A stretch of 64,000 nucleotides of DNA from Streptomyces longwoodensis (GTDB lineage Bacteria; Actinomycetota; Actinomycetes; Streptomycetales; Streptomycetaceae), in contig NZ_KQ948568.1 of the NCBI RefSeq assembly GCF_001514125.1, positions 1-64,000 on the forward strand, in the 5' to 3' direction. This document shows, piece after piece, positions 1-10,065 of this stretch. The number at the start of each line of letters is the position of its first letter. Position 1 is the stretch's first letter. A program made the position numbers and the translations under genes. Under the pieces are notes generated by a model. It saw only the letters and a program-made list of their open reading frames with translations, searched no databases and was not told where the DNA came from.

Positions 1-1
1 C

Positions 2-1297
2 CTAGGGGGCGTCCAGGAACTCGCGGAGCGCGAAGGCCACCAGGGTGATCACCGCCGTCCACACCACGACCGCCGTGGTCGGGTAGGTCCAGGTGAACAG
101 CACGACCGCCGCGACCACCAGGATGGCCGCGCCGATCCAGCGCTTGTAGCGGTGGACGAACCGCCCGACCGCGCCGAGCCGCAGTCCCGCCGACGTCGCC
201 ACGTCGCGCAGCCCGCCGACGCCCCTGCGGCAGCCGGTCCGGGTGAACACGGCGATCCGGGACGGGCCGCAGAGGAAGGCGCCGGCCGCGGTGAACAGGG
301 CGACCGCGGCGAGCGCCCGCACACCGGCCCGCAGGAATTTGACCAGCGCGTCGTACACGGAGCCCGCGGCGGCTTCGGAGGCCGCGGGAGGCAGGTGGTT
401 GAGGTAGGCGTCGCGGGCGACGGTGAGGCCGATGCCGAGCACCAGCATGGCCACGAACACGGCCAGCGCGGCCCCGATCAGCGCGTGGCGGCGGTTGAAC
501 GCCACGTACACCCCGGCGGCGGCGATCAGCAGGGCGATGACGGGCAGCCAGCCGCCGAGGATCTCCAGCACCCGCACGTACGACCTGATCTTGCCGATGT
601 CCTGCGACGCGAACACCACGAAGTCCGTGTGGACGGCCGGGATCTTCGAGGCGGCGGAGAAGCCGGCGTCGACCAGCTGGTTCTTGACGTCGGCGACGAT
701 CGGGCCGAGGTCGATGACCACCTGGTTGTCCTCCAGCTTCACCGCGCCGTCGGACCGGCCCGTCAGGGCCTTGTCCAGCGCCGAGTGGGCCCTGCGGTTG
801 CCGTTCACCCAGACGGTCTCGAAGGCGCTGCTCGTGACCACCCGCTCCACCGTGCTGTTGACCAGCTGCTTGAGCCCGTCCTCGATGGGGCCCTTCAGGC
901 TGCCCACCAGCTGGGTCAGCCGGGGCGGGGCGTCACGCTGCGACGCCGCGTCCGTCAGCTCCTTGACCAGCGCGTCCACGTCGATCTGGGCGAGCACGGC
1001 GCCGGTGACCCGGTTGGTGACCGCCTTCTGCACGTCGGGGTCGCTCGCCAGCGGTCCGACGGTGGCGACGTAGCGGTCGGTGTCCTGCACGATGCTGTTC
1101 GCCCACACCGCGACGACGGACAGCAGTGACAGCAGCGCGGCGAGGAGGATCAGCAGGACCGAGCCGAGCGTGCGGAGGGGGTGGTGGCGCGGGGTCAGGG
1201 ACGGGCCGGCGCTCTCCAGCGCGTGCACCCGCTGCCGCAACGCGTTCAGCTCATCGCGCTCCCCGGCCGGGAGCCCGTCGCCACCGCTGTCGTTCAT
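2..1297 (-). CDS. Multi-pass integral membrane protein, unknown function
   Basis: This 431-residue protein probably sits in the cytoplasmic membrane. The sequence shows a short charged N-terminus, one hydrophobic segment near residues 43-65, and an extracytoplasmic-looking domain of about 170 residues. Several further hydrophobic segments lie between about 240 and the end. I chose the ATG at 1297 because the open frame upstream of it is low-complexity Pro/Arg-rich and does not look like protein. The stop lies at the very left edge, so the gene is complete. Similar proteins are common in Streptomyces, but I cannot assign a function. It is divergent from the DUF6325 gene. Confidence 0.75.
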   Translation of the reverse strand: MNDSGGDGLPAGERDELNALRQRVHALESAGPSLTPRHHPLRTLGSVLLILLAALLSLLSVVAVWANSIVQDTDRYVATVGPLASDPDVQKAVTNRVTGAVLAQIDVDALVKELTDAASQRDAPPRLTQLVGSLKGPIEDGLKQLVNSTVERVVTSSAFETVWVNGNRRAHSALDKALTGRSDGAVKLEDNQVVIDLGPIVADVKNQLVDAGFSAASKIPAVHTDFVVFASQDIGKIRSYVRVLEILGGWLPVIALLIAAAGVYVAFNRRHALIGAALAVFVAMLVLGIGLTVARDAYLNHLPPAASEAAAGSVYDALVKFLRAGVRALAAVALFTAAGAFLCGPSRIAVFTRTGCRRGVGGLRDVATSAGLRLGAVGRFVHRYKRWIGAAILVVAAVVLFTWTYPTTAVVVWTAVITLVAFALREFLDAP

Positions 1298-1372
1298 GAG
1301 GCCAGCAGATGCGGGCGGGCCCGGGGGCGCCACCGGGGGCGGACCAGGCGGGTGATGGGTGAGCCGGGGGGC

Positions 1373-1438
1373 GGCGCGAGCCGCGCGGAGGTGCGGCGGG
1401 GGTGTGGCGCGGGCCGCGCGGAGGGGCGGCGGGGGCCT
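1373..1438. repeat. Imperfect 33-bp tandem repeat, two copies
   Basis: Two adjacent G-rich units (1373-1405 and 1406-1438) differ at a few positions, and a weaker third partial unit follows. They lie in the gap between divergent genes starting at 1297 and 1555. I see no coding role. Confidence 0.55.
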
Positions 1439-1554
1439 GGGGGGATTGCACGGAGTGCGGCGGGGGCGGCCCGATGGTGCAATGGGAGGGACATGACGCC
1501 GGGGGTGGCGCCGAGGTGTCACAGGGGGAAGCCGCGAGCACCAGAGGTGACGCC

Positions 1555-1998
1555 GTGAGCGACGAATTCGAAGAAGTGGGCCCGATCGACTACCTGGTCG
1601 TCGAGTTCCCCGGGAACCGGATGACCGGCGAGGGCCTCCCCCTCCTCGTCGACCTGGTGGACCGCGGCGTCATCCGCATCCTGGACCTCCAGTTCGTCCG
1701 CAAGGACGAGGACGGCTCCGTCTCCGGCCTGGAGATCACCGACCTCGACGGCGACGGCCGGCTGGACCTGGCCGTCTTCGAGGGCGTCTCGTCGGGACTC
1801 CTCGGCCAGGACGACCTGGAGGAGGCGGCCGGCGCGCTGGAGCCCAACACCTCCGCCGGCATCCTCATCTACGAGAACGTGTGGGCCGCGCCGTTCGCCG
1901 CCGCCCTGCGCCGCGGCGGGGGCCGGCTGGTCGCCTCCGGGCGCATCCCGGTGTCCGACCTCGTCTCCGCCCTCGAGGCGGCCGAGGCCACGCAGTAG
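1555..1998 (+). CDS. DUF6325 family protein
   Basis: A soluble protein of 147 residues with the GPIDYLVVEFPGNRMTGEG opening that I recognise from the DUF6325 family. No enzymatic role is established. The sequence alternates short beta strands with an acidic 'DLDGDGRLDLAVFEG' segment and ends in a helix-rich tail. The GTG at 1555 was chosen because coding-like sequence begins there, just before the family motif; the in-frame extension upstream is low-complexity. The next gene, a small SHOCT protein, starts 83 bp downstream, and the two may be co-transcribed. Confidence 0.8.
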   Translation: MSDEFEEVGPIDYLVVEFPGNRMTGEGLPLLVDLVDRGVIRILDLQFVRKDEDGSVSGLEITDLDGDGRLDLAVFEGVSSGLLGQDDLEEAAGALEPNTSAGILIYENVWAAPFAAALRRGGGRLVASGRIPVSDLVSALEAAEATQ

Positions 1999-2081
1999 GC
2001 ACAGCGCTCGCGAGGGCGTTCCCGTACTTCAGGCAGGTTCCCGGGCATGCCCGGGCATTATCGTGCAGAAGGGACACCGTC

Positions 2082-2378
2082 ATGCCAGGTCTTCTCCGCG
2101 GGGTCGCGCGGACCGCCGTCGTGGCCGGGACCGCGACCGCCGTCTCCAACCGGGTGTCACGCCGGCAGCAGGGGCGATGGGCGGCGCAGCAGGGCTACGA
2201 CGCCCCCGCGGCGCAACCGGCGTACCAGGCGGCGCCGCCCGCGGCTCCGCCGCCTCCGGCCGCCCCCGACATGACCAGCAAGATCGAGCAGCTCAAGCAG
2301 CTCGGGGACCTCAAGGAGCAGGGCGTGCTCACCCAGGCCGAGTTCGAGGAACAGAAGCGGGTGATCCTCGGCTCCTGA
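2082..2378 (+). CDS. Small SHOCT-domain protein
   Basis: This 98-residue protein has an Ala/Arg-rich N-terminal part, a Pro/Ala-rich linker (about residues 45-62) and a C-terminal SHOCT domain. The domain is recognisable from the pattern 'IEQLKQLGDLKEQGVLTQAE' followed by an FEEQKR end. SHOCT is a short helical module found at the termini of many bacterial proteins, often linked to oligomerisation or membrane association, and its precise role is unknown. The ATG at 2082 is preceded by a good AGAAGGGA ribosome-binding site. It lies downstream of the DUF6325 gene on the same strand. Confidence 0.85.
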   Translation: MPGLLRGVARTAVVAGTATAVSNRVSRRQQGRWAAQQGYDAPAAQPAYQAAPPAAPPPPAAPDMTSKIEQLKQLGDLKEQGVLTQAEFEEQKRVILGS

Positions 2379-2440
2379 CCGCCCGCGGTTGTACCGTCTG
2401 CACGAGTTGACGGCGTTCGTGTGCGGGGGAGGCGGTCGGG

Positions 2441-3946
2441 ATGACCGGCATCGGTGGGGATTCGACGGGGGCGGGGTCCGTGAGCGGGCCGAGGCCCGTC
2501 GAGGTCGACGGCTCCGGGTCCGTCGAGGTCGACGGCTCGGGTTCCGTCGCGGGGTCCGGGGTGCGGCTGCCGCACGTGCGGGGCTTCGCGCGGTGGCCGA
2601 TGGAAGGGGGATCGCCGAAGGAGGAGGGCAAGGCGCTGCGGCGCCGGGTACCGCGCGGGGCGCACGCCGAGTTCGACCTGGACCCCGGCCGCCCGGACGC
2701 GGTCGCGGCCGTCGAGGAGTCCAACCAGGGGCGCATCCCGGAGCTGACGCCGATACGGGTGGGACGGATGGCCGCCTCGCCCTTCGCCTTCCTGCGCGGC
2801 TCGGCGGGCCTCATGGCCCACGACCTCGCCCGCACCCCGATGACCGGGGTCCGCGCGCAGATCTGCGGTGACGCCCACGCGGGGAACTTCGGCCTGTACG
2901 GCGACGCGCGCGGCGGCCTGGTGATCGACCTGAACGACTTCGACGAGACGGTCGACGGGCCCTGGGAGTGGGACCTCAAGCGCCTGGCCGCGTCGCTGGT
3001 GCTGGCGGGCCGCGAGGCCGGCGCCGACGAGGCCACCTGCCGGGCCGCGGCCCACGACGCCGCGGGCGCCTACCGCCGCACGATGCGGCTGCTGGCCCGG
3101 CTGCCCGTCCTCGACGCCTGGAACGCGATCGCCGACGAGGAACTGGTCTCCCACACCGACGCGCACGACCTGCTGGGCACGCTCGACCGGGTCTCGGAGA
3201 AGGCGCGCGCGAACACCAGCGGGCGGTTCGCCGCGCGGTCGACCGAGCCGACCGGGGACGGCGGCCGGCGCTTCGTGGACGCGGCACCGGTGCTGCGCCG
3301 GGTCCCGCACGCGGAGGCGGTCGCGGTCACCGCGGCCCTGGAGGACTACCTGGCGACCCTGCCGGAGGACCGCCACCCGCTGCTGTCCCGGCACGCCGTG
3401 CAGGACGTCGCCTTCCGCATCGTCGGCACGGGCAGCGTGGGCACGCGCTCCTACGTCGTGCTGCTCCTGGACCACCGCGGCGAACCGCTGGTGCTCCAGG
3501 TGAAGGAGGCCCGCGCGTCGGCGCTGGTGCCGCACCTGCGCACGGCCGGCTTGGAGGTGGCCCCCGTCGAGCACGAGGGCCGCCGGGTGGTGCTGGGCCA
3601 GAAGCGCATGCAGGTGGTCAGCGACGTGCTGCTGGGCTGGACGACCGTCGACGGCCGCCCCTTCCAGGTGCGGCAGTTCCGCAACCGCAAGGGCAGCGTC
3701 GACCCGGCCGCCCTGGCCGCCGACCAGATCGACGACTACGGCCGCATGACCGGCGCCCTCCTGGCCCGCGCCCACTCCCACAGCGCGGACCCCCGGCTGA
3801 TCTCCGGGTACTGCGGCAAGAACGAGGAGCTGGACGAGGCCGTCGCCGCGTTCGCCGTCGCCTACGCCGACCGCACGGAGGCGGACCACGCGGACCTGCT
3901 GGCGGCGGTGCGGTCGGGGAGGGTCGCGGCGGAGACGGGGGTGTGA
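2441..3946 (+). CDS. DUF2252 family protein
   Basis: A protein of 501 residues matching the DUF2252 family by its overall pattern. It has 'CGDAHAGNFGLYG', followed by 'VIDLNDFDETVDGPWEWDLKR', and later 'LLDHRGEPLVLQVKEA'. The HxxNF and DxxDFDE elements resemble the catalytic and metal-binding loops of aminoglycoside phosphotransferase/kinase-like folds, so a phosphotransferase-like role is possible but unproven. The first 60 residues are low-complexity, with a VEVDGSGS repeat. The ATG at 2441 follows GGGAGGCGG. It is monocistronic or weakly linked to its neighbours. Confidence 0.85.
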   Translation: MTGIGGDSTGAGSVSGPRPVEVDGSGSVEVDGSGSVAGSGVRLPHVRGFARWPMEGGSPKEEGKALRRRVPRGAHAEFDLDPGRPDAVAAVEESNQGRIPELTPIRVGRMAASPFAFLRGSAGLMAHDLARTPMTGVRAQICGDAHAGNFGLYGDARGGLVIDLNDFDETVDGPWEWDLKRLAASLVLAGREAGADEATCRAAAHDAAGAYRRTMRLLARLPVLDAWNAIADEELVSHTDAHDLLGTLDRVSEKARANTSGRFAARSTEPTGDGGRRFVDAAPVLRRVPHAEAVAVTAALEDYLATLPEDRHPLLSRHAVQDVAFRIVGTGSVGTRSYVVLLLDHRGEPLVLQVKEARASALVPHLRTAGLEVAPVEHEGRRVVLGQKRMQVVSDVLLGWTTVDGRPFQVRQFRNRKGSVDPAALAADQIDDYGRMTGALLARAHSHSADPRLISGYCGKNEELDEAVAAFAVAYADRTEADHADLLAAVRSGRVAAETGV

Positions 3947-4016
3947 CGGGGGTGCGCGGGGGGCCGCCTCCCCGGCGTCCCCCGGGGGCCCGTCGGGCGT
4001 GGCCTACGCTGGTCGG

Positions 4017-4814
4017 GTGACGACCCCCGAAGCTGAGCAGGCGCGGCCCGAGGAGCGGCTGGAGCGGGCCGTGCGCGCCGCCGAGCAGGCGCTGATCGAG
4101 TTCGAGATCGCCGTGGAGACCTTCCGCGTCGAGGTGGAGAACTTCTCCCGCCTGCACCACCAGAAGCTGGGCCCCATGTACGCCCGGATCGACGAGCTCG
4201 ACGCCCTGATCGCCGAGGCGCGGGCCGCCCGCACCGGCGATCCCGAGGACCGGCGCCTGGCCGAGGAGGCGCGGGCGCGGGTGCTGCCGATGCCGGGGGT
4301 CGAGGAGTTGTTCCACGGCTGGATGGACGGCGACGGCCTGTTCCCGGAGGCCGCCGCGATGCTCACCGACCAGTCCGTGCGGCCGCCGGAGCGGGTGCGC
4401 CCCAGCGACGAGGCCCGCAGGCTCTACCGCGACCTGGCCCGCAAGGCCCACCCCGACCTCGCCCGCGAGGAGGACGACCGCAAGCGGCGCGAGGAGTTCC
4501 TCACCCGGGTCAACGGCGCCTACGCCCGCGGCGACGAGGCCCTGCTGCGCGAGCTGGCCGAGGAGTGGGCGGCCGGTCCGGTGCCGCCGCAGGACCGGCC
4601 CAGCCGCAGCGAGGAGCTGTACGCCCGCCTGGAGTGGCTGGCCCAGCGCAAGGAGATGCTGACGCAGGTCGCGAGCGAGCTGGAGGGCAGCCCGATCGGC
4701 TCGATGCTCCGGCTGGCTCCCGACGACCCCGACGGCCTCCTGGACGAGATCGCCGAGAAGCTGCTCGCCGACGTGGCGGCCCGCGAGGCGGAACTGGCCG
4801 GGCTGCTGGGCTGA
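4017..4814 (+). CDS. J-domain-containing protein
   Basis: This 265-residue protein has a helical N-terminal region and a J-domain-like segment around residues 130-175 carrying the HPD tripeptide (residues 145-147, 'KAHPDLA'). A second helical region follows. HPD is the residue triad with which DnaJ proteins stimulate Hsp70 ATPase, so a specialised DnaK co-chaperone role is inferred. It lacks the Gly/Phe and zinc regions of DnaJ itself. The start is GTG at 4017: TACGCT ends 6 nt upstream with no Shine-Dalgarno sequence between, which suggests a leaderless transcript. An in-frame ATG at 3999 is less likely. Confidence 0.8.
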   Translation: MTTPEAEQARPEERLERAVRAAEQALIEFEIAVETFRVEVENFSRLHHQKLGPMYARIDELDALIAEARAARTGDPEDRRLAEEARARVLPMPGVEELFHGWMDGDGLFPEAAAMLTDQSVRPPERVRPSDEARRLYRDLARKAHPDLAREEDDRKRREEFLTRVNGAYARGDEALLRELAEEWAAGPVPPQDRPSRSEELYARLEWLAQRKEMLTQVASELEGSPIGSMLRLAPDDPDGLLDEIAEKLLADVAAREAELAGLLG

Positions 4815-4896
4815 GCCCCCTGGGCGGGCGGGATCCGTGGGGCCGGGATCCGTGGGGCCGGTGGGGGTTGCCGTCGCGTCCGGTAGCGTCGGACGC

Positions 4897-5244
4897 ATGA
4901 GTTTCGGAGCTGGTGTGCCCACGGTCGAGGTCGGCGACCTCAAGGACGACGACTTCCTGCTGGACGTCCGCGAGGACGACGAGTGGCAGGCGGGCCATGC
5001 CGCAGGTGCCCTGCACATCCCCATCAGCGAGTTCGTCGCCCGCTACGGCGAGTTGACCGAGGCCGCCCCGCAGGACGGCCGGATCAACGTGATCTGCCGC
5101 TCCGGCGGCCGGTCCGCCCAGGTCACGATGTACCTGGTGCAGCAGGGCATCGACGCCGTGAACGTGGCCGGCGGCATGCAGCACTGGGAGGCCGCCGGCC
5201 GCCCCGTGGTCACGGACGCGGGCGGACCGGGCTTCGTCGTCTAG
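4897..5244 (+). CDS. Rhodanese-like domain protein
   Basis: A single rhodanese domain of 115 residues. The active-site loop is 'CRSGGRS' with the likely persulfide-carrying Cys67, and the conserved N-terminal 'LLDVREDDEW' is present. Rhodaneses transfer sulfane sulfur to thiol or cyanide acceptors; the physiological acceptor here is unknown. The length is typical of single-domain GlpE-like proteins. The ATG at 4897 has TAGCGT ending 7 nt upstream and no ribosome-binding site, again a leaderless pattern. It runs convergently with paaE, with a 22-bp gap. Confidence 0.9.
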   Translation: MSFGAGVPTVEVGDLKDDDFLLDVREDDEWQAGHAAGALHIPISEFVARYGELTEAAPQDGRINVICRSGGRSAQVTMYLVQQGIDAVNVAGGMQHWEAAGRPVVTDAGGPGFVV

Positions 5245-5266
5245 CAGCCGCAGCCGCGACCCGTCC

Positions 5267-6328
5267 CTACCGGTCGAAGTCCAGCTCCACGGCCTCGGTC
5301 ACCGGGTGCGACTGGCACGCGAGCACGTAGCCGGCGTCCGTCTCCTCCGGCTCCAGCGCGAAGTTGCGGTCCATGCGGACCTCGCCGGAGACCAGGAAGG
5401 CCCGGCAGGTCCCGCACACCCCGCCCTTGCAGGCGTAGGGCGCGTCGGGGCGGTTGCGCAGCACCGTCTCCAGCAGGGACTCGCCCTCCTGGACCGGCCA
5501 GGTGCCCCCGCGGCCGTCGAGCCGGGCGGTGACCGTGCTGTGCGCGGGGGCCCCGGTGGTGACCGTCGGGGCGACCGGGTCCACGTGGAAGATCTCCTCG
5601 TGGATCCGCGCCCGCGGCACACCGAGGTCCCGCAGGGCCCGCTCGGCGCCCTGCACCAGGCCGTACGGCCCGCACAGGAACCAGCCCGCCACCGCCTCCA
5701 CCGGCAGCAGCGCCGGCAGCAGCCCCGTCAGCCGCTCCCGGTCCAGCCGCCCGGACGGCAGCCCCGCCTGCTGCTCCTCCCGCGACAGCACGGTGACCAG
5801 CTGGAACCGCTGCGGGTAGCGGTCCTTGAGGTCGGCGACCTCCTCCAGGAACATCGTCGAGGCCGCCGTACGGTCGCCGCGGACGAGACAGAACCGTGCC
5901 CGCGGCTCGCGCTCCAGCAGCGTCGAGACGATCGACAGCACCGGGGTGATGCCGCTGCCGCCGACGACCGCCGCGTACAGCCCGGGAGCCGGTTCGAGCG
6001 TGAAGCGCCCGGCCGGCGTCATCACCTCGACCTCGTCGCCGACCTGCATCTCCTTGAACGCGTACGTCGAGAAGGCCCCGCCCTCGACCAGCCGCACCCC
6101 GACCCGCAGCGTGCGCGGTCCCGGCTCGCCGGGGGCCGGTGCGGGGGAGCAGATCGAGTACGTCCGGCGGACCTCGGCGCCGTCGGCCACGCGTCGCAGG
6201 GCGAGGTGCTGGCCGGGGGCGTGCCGGAACTCCGGGCGCAGCTCCTCGGGCACCTCGAGGGTGACGGCGACGGAGTCGTCGGTGAGCCGGTCCACCGCGG
6301 CCACCTGGAGCGCGTGGAAGCGGGCCAT
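5267..6328 (-). CDS. paaE: Phenylacetyl-CoA epoxidase reductase subunit PaaE
   Basis: The 353-residue electron-transfer subunit supplies electrons from NAD(P)H to the PaaABC di-iron epoxidase of aerobic phenylacetate breakdown. The N-terminal half is a ferredoxin-NADP reductase-type FAD and nucleotide domain, with an 'RTYSICS' FAD-binding stretch and 'GGSGITP' for nucleotide. The C-terminal quarter is a plant-type 2Fe-2S ferredoxin with 'CKGGVCGTC' and a downstream 'LACQ' cysteine. The ATG at 6328 overlaps the paaD stop by one base, and this is the last gene of the paaABCDE operon. Confidence 0.93.
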   Translation of the reverse strand: MARFHALQVAAVDRLTDDSVAVTLEVPEELRPEFRHAPGQHLALRRVADGAEVRRTYSICSPAPAPGEPGPRTLRVGVRLVEGGAFSTYAFKEMQVGDEVEVMTPAGRFTLEPAPGLYAAVVGGSGITPVLSIVSTLLEREPRARFCLVRGDRTAASTMFLEEVADLKDRYPQRFQLVTVLSREEQQAGLPSGRLDRERLTGLLPALLPVEAVAGWFLCGPYGLVQGAERALRDLGVPRARIHEEIFHVDPVAPTVTTGAPAHSTVTARLDGRGGTWPVQEGESLLETVLRNRPDAPYACKGGVCGTCRAFLVSGEVRMDRNFALEPEETDAGYVLACQSHPVTEAVELDFDR

Positions 6329-6909
6329 CACAACTCCTTGAAGTGGTCGAAGGGTTCGCGGCAGGCCAGGCAGCGGCGCAGTGCCTTGCACGCGGTGGAG
6401 GAGAACCGGCTGAGCAGTTCGGTGTCGGCCGAGCCGCAGTGCGGGCAGCGCACCGGTTCCTGCGGTTCGCCCTCGGTGGTGCCGGTGCCGGCGTGGGTGC
6501 GGGTCGCGCCGAGGGTCAGGGGGACCGGCTCGGACGCGGACCGGGTGCGCGGGGGCGCTATGCCGAACTCCCGCAGCTTGCGGCGCCCTTCGGGCGAGAT
6601 GTCGTCCGTGGACCAGGCGGGCGCGAGCACCGTGCGCACGGTCACGTCGCGCACTCCGTGGGCGCGCAGGACGCGCTCGATGTCCACGGACATCGCCTCG
6701 ATCGCGGGGCAGCCGGTGTAGGTCGGGGTGAGTTCGACCTCGACGGCGTCGGCGGCGTCGGCGGCGTTCGTCCCGCGTACGTGCACCGCGCGCACCACGC
6801 CCAGTTCGCGCAGGGTGAGCACGGGCAGCTCGGGGTCGGGCACCGAGCCGGCGACCTCCAGCAGCTCGGCCTCCAGCAGTCCGGCCTCCAGCGGGGTGGG
6901 GGTCACCAT
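6328..6909 (-). CDS. paaD: Phenylacetate catabolism protein PaaD (MIP18/SufT family)
   Basis: This 193-residue protein has an N-terminal MIP18/DUF59 domain ('DPELPVLTLRELGVVR', 'YTGCPA') and a C-terminal zinc-ribbon-like tail with paired CPHC and CLAC motifs. PaaD is needed for an active PaaABCE epoxidase and is thought to help mature its metal centres, as related MIP18 proteins do for Fe-S clusters. The start at 6909 overlaps the end of paaC by 7 nt, in keeping with translational coupling. Confidence 0.92.
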   Translation of the reverse strand: MVTPTPLEAGLLEAELLEVAGSVPDPELPVLTLRELGVVRAVHVRGTNAADAADAVEVELTPTYTGCPAIEAMSVDIERVLRAHGVRDVTVRTVLAPAWSTDDISPEGRRKLREFGIAPPRTRSASEPVPLTLGATRTHAGTGTTEGEPQEPVRCPHCGSADTELLSRFSSTACKALRRCLACREPFDHFKEL

Positions 6910-7634
6910 GACGCCCCCGGGTGGCTGCGGTGCAGGTGCTGCATCTCGGCCAGCATCCGGCCGAACGACTCGGTGTGCAGGCCCTGCCGGCCCGCGCCCG
7001 CCGTCCACGCCCCCGAGCGCGGCCCCTCGGGCAGGTCGAGGGTGGCCCGGCGCAGGACGTCCGCCACGGACGCCAGCCACTCGGCCTCCAGGGCGGCGCC
7101 GTCGACGTCCACGCCCTCCACCGGCTGGAACATCTCGCCGGTGAAGCGCCACAGCGCCGCGCAGGCCCGGTTCATCCGGGTGCGGCTCTCCTCGGTGCCG
7201 TCTCCGAGGCGCACGGTCCACTGCTCGGCGTGGTCGCGGTGGTAGGCGGTCTCCTTGACGGCCTTCGCGGCGAGCGGCGCGAACGGGCCGTCCCCGGCGG
7301 CGAGCCGGGCGTACAGCAGGTGCTGGTAGGTGGAGAAGTACAGCTGGCGGGCGATGGTGTGGGCGAAGTCGCCGTTGGGCTGCTCGACGAGCTGGAGGTT
7401 GCGGAAGGCGCGCTCCTCGCGCAGGTAGGCGAGCTCGTCCTCGTCACCGGCCATCGACAGCAGGACCCGGGCCTGGCCCAGCAGGTCCAGCGCGATGTTG
7501 GCGAGGGCGACCTCCTCCTCCAGGACGGGCGCGTGGCCCATCCACTCCCCCAGCCGGTGGGAGAGCACCAGGGCGTCGTCGCCGAGGGCGAGCGCGGCGG
7601 ACACGGCGGGCGTGTCGGTCGACGGCGCGGTCAC
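6903..7634 (-). CDS. paaC: Phenylacetyl-CoA epoxidase structural subunit PaaC
   Basis: A ferritin-fold subunit of 243 residues that pairs with PaaA in the phenylacetyl-CoA 1,2-epoxidase. The sequence shows the helical pattern of the family: 'LSHRLGEWMGHAPVLEEEVA', 'GDEDELAYLREERAFRN' and 'KETAYHRDHAEQW'. PaaC is known as a structural, catalytically inactive di-iron-like partner. The GTG start at 7634 shares a GTGA overlap with the end of paaB. An upstream extension of the frame is only the shadow of paaB. Confidence 0.93.
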   Translation of the reverse strand: MTAPSTDTPAVSAALALGDDALVLSHRLGEWMGHAPVLEEEVALANIALDLLGQARVLLSMAGDEDELAYLREERAFRNLQLVEQPNGDFAHTIARQLYFSTYQHLLYARLAAGDGPFAPLAAKAVKETAYHRDHAEQWTVRLGDGTEESRTRMNRACAALWRFTGEMFQPVEGVDVDGAALEAEWLASVADVLRRATLDLPEGPRSGAWTAGAGRQGLHTESFGRMLAEMQHLHRSHPGASW

Positions 7635-7914
7635 AGGTGCTGCACCCCTTCCGGGATCTCGTAGAACGTGGGGTGCCGGTACGGCTTGTCGGCGGCCGGC
7701 TCGAAGAACGGGTCCTTCTCGTCCGGCGAGGACGCGGTGATCGCCGCGGACGGCACGACCCAGAGGGACACGCCCTCGCCGCGGCGGGTGTACAGGTCGC
7801 GCGCGTTGCGCAGGGCGAGCTCGGCGTCCGGCGCGTGCAGGCTGCCGGCGTGGGTGTGGGACAGCCCGCGGCGCGAGCGGACGAAGACCTCCCACAGGGG
7901 CCAGTCGGTGGTGG

Positions 7915-7918
<4 letters not shown>
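7631..7918 (-). CDS. paaB: Phenylacetyl-CoA epoxidase subunit PaaB
   Basis: A 95-residue protein of the standard PaaB length, with the family's 'WEVFVRSRRGLSHTHAGSLH' opening and a 'YRHPTFYEIPEGV' end. It bridges PaaAC heterodimers in the epoxidase complex and may contact the reductase. The ATG at 7918 overlaps the paaA stop by 4 nt, so all five operon genes are translationally linked. Confidence 0.95.
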
Positions 7919-8940
<1,022 letters not shown>

Positions 8941-9276
8941 GCGGTCCCCCTCGACCTCGGTGTCTGGTGTTCGGCTGCGCGTCCGGGTCCGGTGGTGCGT
9001 CCGGTTGTCCGGGCTTCCACCGGTCTGCCGGATCTGCTCCCGACCGATCGTTCGGTTCGTGCGATTCCATGGTGGGATGCCCGTCGTAAGGTGTCAACCG
9101 CTGTGGATGACCGAGGTGGCTGCGCCGGGCGCCGGGGCTGAGTACCTTTCCGTGGGACCGCCGCGCTACGGCCGTCCGGGTGACTCCGGGCGGGGCCGCC
9201 GGAGGAACGGACGGAATCGAACGCCGGGTACGCCGGGACACCGGGGACCGCCGGGGACATAGGGGAACGGGGCGGA
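8941..9276. promoter_or_regulatory. Divergent intergenic region, paaA and DUF5819 gene
   Basis: These 336 bp without a gene hold the regulatory DNA of two divergent units. Towards paaA (minus strand) there is a TTGACA -35-like hexamer (9097-9092) and then the dyad operator at 9043-9056. Towards the DUF5819 gene I see a GGGAACGGGG-type ribosome-binding region just before 9277 but no convincing promoter. I found no small gene in the gap. Confidence 0.6.
9038..9057. promoter_or_regulatory. Dyad operator upstream of paaABCDE
   Basis: The 14-bp core ACCGATCGTTCGGT (9043-9056) has inverted half-sites ACCGA/TCGGT. The surrounding 20 bp are the exact reverse complement of the site at 13961-13980. 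It lies downstream of a TTGACA hexamer read towards paaA, a position suited to repression. The likely ligand-responsive regulator is the TetR protein encoded at 15543. Confidence 0.8.
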
Positions 9277-10065
9277 ATGAACACGCACGACGGAGGCGCC
9301 GACGCCCCGGAGTCACGGGAGGCCGAGCGGCCCGGGGAGGTCGACGCGGTGGCCGGCACCCCCGACGCGCCGGAGGCGTCGCAGCCGCCGCCCCCCGGCC
9401 CCGCCACCGTCGAGCCCCGTACCGGTGTGGCCGCCCTCTCCCTGCGCTACCGGATCGGGGCCGCCGTGGCCCTCGCGGTGGTCGCCGCCGCCGTGTGCGT
9501 GCACCTCGGGATGGTGTTCCTGCACATCGCGCCCTCGAACACGGTGACGAAGGCGCACGGCAAGGCGATCGACGAATGGATCTACCCGGAGTTCGAGCAG
9601 AACTGGAAGCTGTTCGCGCCGAACCCGCTCCAGCAGAACGTCGCCGTGCAGGTCCGCGCGCAGGTGCGCACCGCCGACGGCGGTTCGCGCGAGACCGGCT
9701 GGTACGACCTGTCCGCGCAGGACGGCCGGGCCATCGACGGCAACCTGCTGCCGAGCCACACCCAGCAGAACGAGCTGCGCCGCGCCTGGGACTTCTTCAC
9801 GGCCACGCACGACGACGACAACCGCGCCGCGGGCGTGCGCGGCACGCTGTCGGAGTCGTACCTGCGCCGGATCGTGGTGCTGCGCCTGGAGCGGGGCGGC
9901 GCGGCGGGCGCCGGCGGTGCGGTCGAGCGGGTCCAGGTCCGCTCCCGCACCACCAACGTGGCGGCGCCGTCCTGGAGCCGGGAGAAGATCTCGACCGACC
10001 CGGCCTACCGCGTCCTGCCCTGGTGGAGCGTGTCCGACGACGAGGCCCACGGAGGCGTGCAGTGA
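9277..10065 (+). CDS. DUF5819 family membrane-anchored protein
   Basis: This 262-residue protein has a long Pro/Ala-rich cytoplasmic tail, one membrane segment near residues 67-90, and an extracytoplasmic domain with 'WIYPEFEQNWKLFAPNP'. That motif is what I recognise as DUF5819. The W-x-x-FAP-x-P element and the pairing with an HTTM protein recall SdpA/SdpB of Bacillus subtilis, which mature the SdpC toxin. That link is inference. The stop overlaps the GTG of the HTTM gene, so the two proteins are likely made together. Confidence 0.82.
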   Translation: MNTHDGGADAPESREAERPGEVDAVAGTPDAPEASQPPPPGPATVEPRTGVAALSLRYRIGAAVALAVVAAAVCVHLGMVFLHIAPSNTVTKAHGKAIDEWIYPEFEQNWKLFAPNPLQQNVAVQVRAQVRTADGGSRETGWYDLSAQDGRAIDGNLLPSHTQQNELRRAWDFFTATHDDDNRAAGVRGTLSESYLRRIVVLRLERGGAAGAGGAVERVQVRSRTTNVAAPSWSREKISTDPAYRVLPWWSVSDDEAHGGVQ